16,443 nucleotides of DNA from Baffinella frigidus (taxonomy: Eukaryota; Cryptophyceae; Cryptomonadales; Baffinellaceae): contig MU646332.1 in the NCBI GenBank assembly GCA_026770585.1, positions 181,361 through 197,803 on the forward strand, in the 5' to 3' direction. The notes under the pieces are model-generated. The model made no database searches. It saw only the letters and a list, made by a program, of their open reading frames with translations, and was not told the DNA's origin. Positions 4,790-13,700 of the stretch are shown here, one piece after another. Within the stretch, counting starts at the first letter, position 1. Every line of letters begins with the position of its first letter. The position numbers and the translations under genes are program-made.

Positions 4790-7700
4790 CTGCCGCGCGA
4801 GATGACATTCATCAGGCCTTGTAAGACTAGGACCTACACGCTAATAGGGTAACGGCCTGAAAATGGGGTAGTTAGGCCTACGGCATTGCCTAGGACCTCC
4901 TACCGTAGGCCCAGACTTGTTGGTCCTAAGATCCCTCGGCCTACGGTAGGAGGTCCTAGGCAATGCCGTATGCCTAACTACCCCATTTTCAGGCCGTTAG
5001 CCTATGAACGCCAAGAAACTCAGCCCGCGCTGTTGAGAACATGCATGTTTAGGTCCTAGTTGTCACGGAAGGGTATTTGCCAAACTTCATCGGCCACGGC
5101 TTCACCTGTTGAGTGTTGAGTGTTGAGTGTTGCGTATTGAGTGTTGCGTGTTTAGGTCCTAGACGCCATGCATCAGATGCAGGGGCACCTCGAATTCAAG
5201 AACACGCACCCTACTGCAGGCCAACACCTAAGATCCTAGGGTGGTCTTATGGGGAGAGCGTACCACCATGGTAGCATAGGTATTGGATTCCGGGTTCCGG
5301 TTACGCGGTTCCGTTCTCGAGGGTTTCTGGGAGGGAGGTGAAGAAAGGAGGGGAGGAGGACCTCGGAGGTGGACTCCTTGCCGCGCACAACGCCCGAGAG
5401 GAAGCTGTCGAGGTTGGCCGTGTCGAAGACGCCCTTCATCACCGCGAACCGCTTTTTGGTCGGGCTCACCTGCGCACGCGAACGAAATGTAAAATACTCA
5501 TAAAACTATAAAATACGCAACCATACAATACTCATAAAACTATATAATATATAACTATGCAATACTCATAAAACTATATAATCCTCGTACAACTATAAAC
5601 ACGAAATTTAAAATACTCATAAAACTAAAAAATACGCATAAAACTATACAATACTCATAAAACTATATAAGCCTCGTACAACTATAAAACACTCGTAAAA
5701 CTACCTGCGCACAAGCGCGCGCCCCACGACCGTTGACTGAAAGGGGGAGGTTTGCCAACACGCCTAGCCGGGAACATGTCAATTTCCATGGGTGTTTAGC
5801 ATATCCACTCAGTGGGCTACGAGGGTTTCGTTGACCCTGGATTCTGGGGTGGTACGTGACCAATTTGCATTAGAAAGACCCTTAAGTTAATTGTCTTCAG
5901 GTAAGTTGACTTTTGATGAAAGGTTCGTAGTCCACCGTGTGGGGGGTTGACTACGGCAGGAGAAGGAGGCGTGATTCGGACTGCGACGCACGCAGGGCAG
6001 CCGACCAACTGTCAACTTCCCACGCCAGATTCTTGGAAGGGTTCGCCAAAAGTCACTTCCTCCTCAAGGCAAGGTTTTCTAACGTTCACACCCGTATCCT
6101 CATACGGGTTAAAAATCTAACCCCCTCCTCCAATCTGGCGTGGTCAGGATCTGAACTGGTTAGCGAAGGTGTAGGAGGTGGAGTTCGAATCCATCCGGGA
6201 AAAGCTTGCAAGAGCGGCTGACACGGAGCACAGTAATTAGCACATATGCGTAAGGGCAGCACGTCCTATGGGGCGTGCGAGGTGCGGTGCTGGCGCTAGT
6301 TGTTCGGCAATAAAATACCAATCTCTCTGAACACGCCAGATCGCCCTCAGTCTACTCAAACTTTGACACGGTTTAACTTTGACACGGTTTAACTCGGACA
6401 CGGTTTACATGGGGGTTGAATTGGGGAGAATCGTTCCGCCAGCAGTGTAGGGAGGTGGGGTTCGGGTCTCAGAACATTTGGCGAGGCTCGTGCGGGCAAG
6501 AGTGGGGTTGTCTTGTGGGGTTGACTTGGGAATAGCGGAAAGATTCTGCTCAAGTCTAGCGGCAAGATCCTACGGAGTAGGATCGCTCAAACTTTTGAGG
6601 TCTGTATGGGGGGTGAGTTGAGCAGAATCGTTCCGCTAGCAGTGTAAGAGGTGGGATTCGGACCGTGACACACGCACGAGGCCCCCATCTAGCTCTGCCT
6701 CACTCGGGTTCACCGACTTTTCTCAGGTTGACATTCCGGCCTCACGGTACAAATCCGTCAACTTTGGAGCGGGAAAGAGCCCGGGTGAAGCAGATTTGTG
6801 CACCCAAATCGACTGAGACAGAGCTAGGAGGAGGTGGGGTTCGCACCGCGACGCACTGCGCACAAGCGCGCGCCCCACGACTGTTGACTGAACCGTTTTT
6901 CTTTGCCAACAAGCCTAGCCGGGAAACAGGTAGACACGGGGGCGTCAACGTGTCTCTCTCCGAAAGTCAAATGGCGGGATTCGCACTTCGACGCACGCAG
7001 GATGTAAAACTACCTGCGATAGAGCGAGTGGAGGAGGGCGACGTCGCACTGATCTCCACGGGAAAGGTCTGAACCCGGAACGACATAGCTAGGATTATCT
7101 CAGAAAAGGGATTTTTAAATTCGTTTTCTTAAGTCAACCCCCCTTCAAATTTGTCAACTTATGCGCAGAGAAAAGTATAAGTTGACGAATTTGTACAGGA
7201 ATTGACTTAAGAAAACGAATTTAACAATCCCTTCTCTGAGATAAAGGAGGAGGTGGGATTTTCACCGCAACGCACGCAGGGTAGCCGAACCCGAGGCCAA
7301 GCTTGTCCTCGAGCTCCGCGTTCTCCCCTCCCGCCACCCATGCGAACCTGCTCGCCCAACGATCGTGTTTCCCCTGTAGTCAGCAAGTGCGGATGTTTTG
7401 TTTCTTCAGTCAGCACGTGCGAACTTTTCTTCGGGGGGGGGAAGCTGCGCTGCGTGCGAGAGGACGACACAACCACACGCTTCGTGTTCCAGACAGAGGA
7501 CACGCCGTGTGTCGCCGGTGGAAGCCCTAGGCAGGTCCTAGGGCCCTACGGTAGGGCGTATGAGCCTACTGGTTACTCAAGGGATAAGAAACCGACGCGT
7601 CGAGTCTGCGAACGACACGACGCCACACGTCATGCGCCAGACAAACACGTGGCATCCGATCAAGACACGCGTTGCGTTCGAGACAAACAAGCGCCCCCGT

Positions 7701-10700
7701 CCTTCTAAAACCTTTTTTATAGTAGTTGTCCTGCTACTCATATGATTACAGTAGGGCATCATGTGGATCGGATCGCCAGTATATCGGGCTGTAACGTGAC
7801 CAATTCTCATACAAATCCTCTAAAAGAGATTTTACACTTGTAGATTTTATTATCTTCTAAAAGAGATTTTACACTTGTAGGCCACTTGTAAATGTGATAA
7901 AAAGGCCACAGTTCGCCTGAAGTGGGGCCTGCAGGTGCCATTTTAATAGGGTATCATGTTAATAGGGTAACGGCCTGAAAATGGGGTAGTTGGGCATACG
8001 GCATTGCCCAGGACCTCCTACCGTAGGCCCAGATTTTTTGGTCCTAGGTTCCCTCGGCCTACGGTAGGAGGTCCTAGGCAATGCCGTAGGCCTAACTACC
8101 CTATTCTCAGGACGTTAGCCTATGAATGTGGACCTGAGGGTGCCGCCCGCCGTCGGCGAACTTCTCGAGGCGCGTGGATCTCACATGGAAACACTTATAA
8201 TTTATAAACTGGATTCAATGAAATTTACTACACAGAACGATCTTTACTAGTAATATTAAAGCAGATGTGTAGTAATTTTGATTGTAATTCAGTTTGTAAA
8301 TTATAAGTGTTTCCATGTGAGATCGCCGGCATATCGGGCGGCAACGTGCCCAATTCCCATATGGCGGTAACGTGACCAATTTCCATGCGGCGGTAACGTG
8401 ACCAATTCCCATATGGCGGCAACGTGACCAATTCCCACACAAATTCTCTCCAACAAAAGAGATTTTGCACAGCCACTTGTAATTACACAGCCACATGTAG
8501 GGTTGATTACACAGCCACAAACTGTAGGTTTTATCGAGTGGGACCCGAAGGTGCCGCCTTCAGGTGTAGGTTATATACGTAGGTTATATACAAAAGGCAT
8601 CGAGTGGGACCTGAAGGTGCCGCCAGCGGTCTTGCGTCGACCGACTATCCAGGTACCCTGAACGCTAAACCCGAAACCCTGAACGCTGAACGAGAAACCC
8701 TGAACCCTAAACCCTCCCGGACCTGAAAGTGCCGCCAGCGGTCTTGCGTGCGGCGGCGAACTTCTCCAGGCGGGCTGTGCTGTGCTATCGTTATGGTAAA
8801 AACCTCTATCTTAGCATGTACATCTTCTATCGTAGCGTCTACAGCATCTTATATCTTAGCGTCTGCAGCACAAACCCCACCCATACGATAGCAAAAAGGT
8901 GATGTGGATCGGGTTCCATATGGGACCTGAAGGTGCCGCCGGCGGTCTTGCGCGCGGCGGCGAACTTCTCCAGGCGCGCGGAGCGGCCCTTGGCCTGATC
9001 GTCCAGGATGTCTGGCAGGAACGCAATCTGCGTACACGCGAAAGAGGCCATTACATACCATCCTTCAGGGACCGTAGTCCTTCTATTCGCCGACTTTTAA
9101 TTCCGTGCCCGAAAAGGTATTGTAAACGCGTACATGTGTTGTATGTAGCGATCCTCTGGGCGGTTATTTATCACGAATCGAAACCAATATGATCGAAACC
9201 AATATTCATAGGCTAACGGCCTGAAAATGGGGTAGTTAGGCCTACGGGATTGCCTAGGACCTCCTACCGTAGGCCGAGGGATCCTAGGACCAAAAAGTCT
9301 CGGCCTACGGTAGGAGGTCCTAGGCAATGCCGTAGGCCTAACTACCCCATTTTCAGGCCGTTGCCCTATTAATATGGACTTTTCGAGGCGCGCAGAGCGC
9401 CCCTTGGCCTGGTCGTCTACAGGGGTACCTCGCTCATAAGAAACCGCTCCCCCCCTAGGACCACCATAAGGTCCTACGCATAGGCCTACTGTAGGGTCCT
9501 AGGGGGGGGCTGTTTCTTATGAGCGAGGTACCCCTGTAGGATATCTGGCAGGAACGCAATCTGCGTACACGCGAGAGACTTTGAAAGAACATCCAGAGAA
9601 TTGCGGACGAGAGAGAGGATGACGTCTGCCGAATCTGCCGACAGAGAGAGAACTACCGATCATAGAGATAATTAATTACAAAACGAGAATTACGGATTAT
9701 TACGGATCGAACCCAGCACGGCCACCTACCTCGAACCAAACATGGCTACAATGTATTTCCAACAAAGAGAGACCCTTGGTCAAGGGCCAGGCATCCTTGA
9801 CGATGTCTGATGATCGTCAAGGATTTCTGGCAGAAACGCAATCTTCCAACAGAGAGAGTTAATACCAAAACGGCCGCCATGTATGTTAATACCAAAACGG
9901 CCGCCATGTATGCACCCCCGCAGATGCGAGGTCTGAGCATGGGCAACCGAAAATCCGATCAAAATTTCGGTTAATTCAACGTCCTTGTACCAACAATCGA
10001 AAATTAGTACCACGAAAGTGAATGGACCGTTCTGCGAAGCCCAAGGTGCGGAGGTTGAGGAGGCGACTTTATCTCAGAGAATCCACACGGTGGACTACGG
10101 ACCTTTCATCAAAAGTCAGCTTACCCTGTGAATAGTTAACTTGAAGCATTTTCTAATTCAAATTTGGTCACGTTACCGCTAAATCTAGGGGCCTCGAAAC
10201 CCTCGAAACCCACCGTGTGTATATTAATCAATGTCTTCTTGCCAACGAAAATTGCTACGCAATTGCATCTTATTGTAGAATTCGGGTTGGCTTGGATTTT
10301 GAGTCAGGGTTGGTCAGGGTCGGGAATTCCAAATCCCAAGAATTTTTTGTTAGATGACTGGCTTAAATCAAGTTTTATGCTATCTTATGCATGATATTGA
10401 TGACAAGATATCTTGTCTTTGCATCCCCCACCCATAAGATGACACAAAACGGCGCATTTTTGTCAGATTTCTGCCCGACCCGACCATCGGAAAATCCAAG
10501 CCAACCCGAATTCTACAATACCAGTAATAGTAAAGCATTTGTGTAGTAAATTTCGTTGGCGGGAAAGGCATGAATTAATGCATTCTCTGAGAGAAGAGTC
10601 GTACCATGCAGATCCTCTCTAGAGAAATTGATGATCTGTTGCCAATCAACCATCGTCAGCGCCGCACATGCTCGACGCATTGTGCCACTACTGTACCCCG

Positions 10701-13700
10701 TGTTGGCCGCTCAGACGAGCATTTTTCAGATGGATTCTAACTCCACCTCCTACAGATCCTCTCTAGATAAAATCATGTTCACATTAACACAGAGAGCTGA
10801 GTGTCTTACCACGCAGATGGTCGCTTAGTACTCATGGTTGGGTACCTGATACACGGGCATTTAATTAACCGACGTTTCGACCGGGTTTTCGGTCGAAATT
10901 TCCTGTCGACCGAAAATGTTTTCGGTCGAAATTTCCTGTCGACCGAATTTTCGGTCGAAATTACCTGCGAAGCCTACTGTGTGGGAAGGCGAGTGGTACA
11001 CACCCGTCAACTCTGGAGCGGAAACGAGCAAATCGGTGAGCTCGAATAGACCGAGGCAGAGCTAGGAGGCGAGTGGTATCTGTTGACGGACTATTCTCAA
11101 GTTGACATGCTGGGTTCGCGTTACAAATCCGTCTACTTTGGGGCGCAAAAGAGCCTGGAGTGGTACCCCGCAGATGCCAGAAAAGGCCTCTAGGCATGCG
11201 GCAGCGAACGCGGCCATTGAGGTCACTTCTGGGATCTCTGGCTCTCTCGGGTCCGCCGACTTTACATAAGTTGACATGCTGGCTTCACGGTACAAATCCG
11301 TCAACTTTGGAGCAGAAAAGGACGGAGGCAGTACCACGCAGATTCCCGAGAAGGCCTCTGGACACACGGCGGAGAAGGCGGCCATTGAAGTCACTTCTCA
11401 AGTTGAAATGCTAGGTTCGTGGTACAAATCTGTCAACTTTGGAGGCTCTACTTAAGTTGACATGCTGGCTTCGCGGTACAAATTCGTCAACTTTGGAGCG
11501 GAAAATCGTCTGGGCTCCCCAAATCGGTGAGCACGAGTAGACTGGGAAGGCGAGTGGTACCACGCAGATTCCCGAGAAGGCCTCTGGGCATGCGGCGGAG
11601 AATGCGGCCATTGAAGTCACTTCTGGGATCAGCTTGTCTCCAATCAACCATTATCCGGCTAACCGCCATCCACTCTGGCTGTCCATCTAAAATCAAAGTC
11701 AACTGTTTCCTCAGAAAACGACTGTTTCTCTCCAAAAGTGGCCGATTCGCAGTACAAATAATAGAAAGCCTCGGGGCACCGAATGGCGTTTGGTGGTACC
11801 ACGCAGATTCCCGAGAAGGCCTCTGGGCATGCGGCGGAGAATGCGGCCATTGAAGTGACTTCTGGGATCGGCTTGTCTCCGATCAGCCCCTGGGGAGAGA
11901 GGGGAGGATTTTTAGAAAAGCAGTCCATGGGAACAGAAAAGACGGATTGTAAAGCGACTGCGAAGCTGAGAACACAGTGTTCGGGGTGGCTTCTGAGGAG
12001 GGGGGGGGTTAGCCCCTGGAGAGACAGGGGAGACGTGTTTGTAAAGCCGCTGATGCTGAGAGGGAAGACGATTTTGTTAAGTAGCTGATGCTTAGAGTCT
12101 CTGGAGAGAGGGAGGGTGGAAAGTGCGTTTGTTACGGATCGAAACTCTCATGTGTTCCCTTCCGTGCAGGCTTCAGGAGAAGGAGAGTGAGGAGAGAAAG
12201 TGTTGCCGAGGGCGGGGATTTCTCCTCGGGGATCTCTCTTCGGGCAGAACGTGCAGCGGCGACTAGACGCGACCCCTGGCGAGGCAGGGCTGCTTTCTTT
12301 ACGGATCGAACCCAACATGGCCACCATGTTTTCCTTTCCGTGAAGACCGCGTAAGATTACGACCTGAACGCCAAGAGAGGAGACGTGTTTCCACCAGCCC
12401 TCACGGTTTGGGCAACTGGGTACCAGATTTAAAATTACGTACCAGATTTAAAACTCTAAACACTTTGCTGTTGGGGTTTTAAAAATAACCGACGTCGGAA
12501 TCCGACGGTCTGCAAGGGCATTACGTACCGCAAAATTCGATCGTTTGCCCAAACCGTGAGGGTTGGTGTTTGTAAAGCAGCTGGTCCTGCGAGAGAAGAC
12601 GGGTTTGTAAAGCGGTAACTATGCTGAATCGAAATTGTGGCTTTACGCAGCCACGTGTCAGTTTCATAAAAAGGCCACGATTCGCCTCGAGTGGGCGGGG
12701 CAAGTAACCTGTACGAAGTTGACGATGGATGACGCGTCGCGTCCACCTATCCACCGCAACGATCCACAGTTAGCGTCGCGGAAGTATCAGACACTCACAC
12801 AGTTCTGCAGTTGCGTCCGTTTACTTGGGACACGCACGTATTTTTACACTTGGGACACGCACGCTTTTTGTAACGTTTCGTGTTCATGTCCATCTATCCA
12901 CCGCGACGATCCGCAGTTAGCGTCGCGGAAGTTTCAGACACACACAGTTCTGTAGTTGCGCCCGTTTACTTGGGACCCGGTGGATAGATGGACAAGAACA
13001 CGAAACGTGTAAAAATGCGTGTTTTTACGCATTTTTACGCGTTTCGTGTTCTTGTCCACCTATCCACCGCGACGATCCGCAGTTAGCGTCGCGGAAGTGT
13101 CAGACACACACACACACACACACACGTGACACACGTGTGTGTCTGAAGAACACGAAGCGTGTACAAATGCGTGCAGGTCACCAGTAAACGGACGCAACTG
13201 CAGAACTGTGTGTGTCTGACTCTCGCCCGGAGAGTTAAATCGTGAAAACCTGACGGACCACTCGGTGGGATTCGAGGGTTTGAGATTTGAATTTTGGGCG
13301 GGATTCTGCGGTGTTGCGTGGCCAAATTTACACCAGAAAATCCTTCAAGTGAATTATCTCTGGGTAAGTTGACTTTTGTTGAGAGGCCCGTAGTCCACCG
13401 TGTGGAAAGCAGGAGGATGTGTGGTTGGCCTGTAGGTCCTTTAGGTTCTTCGAGCTCCCAACATAGGCGGACACCGGAACTCTGCAGGAAAGCCATGCTT
13501 CCTTTCGGATCGCATTCAGACCCCCCGGTGCAGAGGATCGCGGCAAAAACCGGCTAAAGGGTATTCTCATCGGGCGTTTGAGTTAAACCAAATAGGCGGG
13601 TCTTCCAGGGTTGGAAGGACCCGCCTCAGAAGCTGCAACATCTCATGTTTTCCCCATTGGATGAAGGGGGGGGGGGGTCGTGGCGCCACCTTTGGGGTTC

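Larger units (their letters stand above)
10980..11520. repeat. GTTGAC...ACAAATCCGTCAACTTTGG repeat units between exon copies
   Basis: Palindromic half-units with AGTTGACATGCTGG(G/C)TTCGC and TACAAATCCGTCAACTTTGG, AGCGGAAAAG occur at about 10998, 11099, 11266, 11401 and 11456, alternating with the 62-base exon copies. A complete related element with CTAGCTCTG ends lies at 6689-6827, so each exon copy travels with part of this element. Confidence 0.75.

Noticed and set aside
2421-5007. Strong hairpins as rho-independent terminators or tRNA/rRNA genes
   Set aside because: The palindromes recur as mobile elements with target duplications. No tRNA cloverleaf with anticodon arm or rRNA motif was recognised anywhere in the window.
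5236-5361. Open frame continuing past the TKKRFAVMKG exon to a stop
   Set aside because: The extension is Pro/Arg-rich and unlike the family, while a terminal exon with matching phase and the expected acidic tail exists at 4789-4694.
7253-7708. 151-codon plus-strand frame
   Set aside because: It starts antisense to the GYPACVA exon and continues through a family III fragment. No protein-like pattern.
7777-8441. CRISPR-like array
   Set aside because: Units are contiguous or unevenly spaced without unique spacers of constant length, and the context is a eukaryotic intron. It is a minisatellite.
11783-12088. 101-codon plus-strand frame over the exon copies
   Set aside because: It is antisense to VTSMAAF copy 4 and then enters GTAAAGC repeats. 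The minus-strand reading is supported by family similarity and phase.
12640-12705. TACAG|GTTACTTGCCCCGCC as the missing exon on the minus strand
   Set aside because: Acceptor and phase would fit, but the peptide (YLPRPLEANRGL) has no resemblance to the thioredoxin C-terminal helix and no donor was identified.
13083-13496. 137-codon minus-strand frame
   Set aside because: It runs through repeat Y, a family IV element and a CA microsatellite in succession, with no constant composition, so it is a chance open frame.
13485-13556. GGLNAIRKEAW on the minus strand as the missing GGR exon
   Set aside because: No AG precedes the needed phase, and the same sequence occurs as non-coding repeat Y at 3403-3505 with a different reading.
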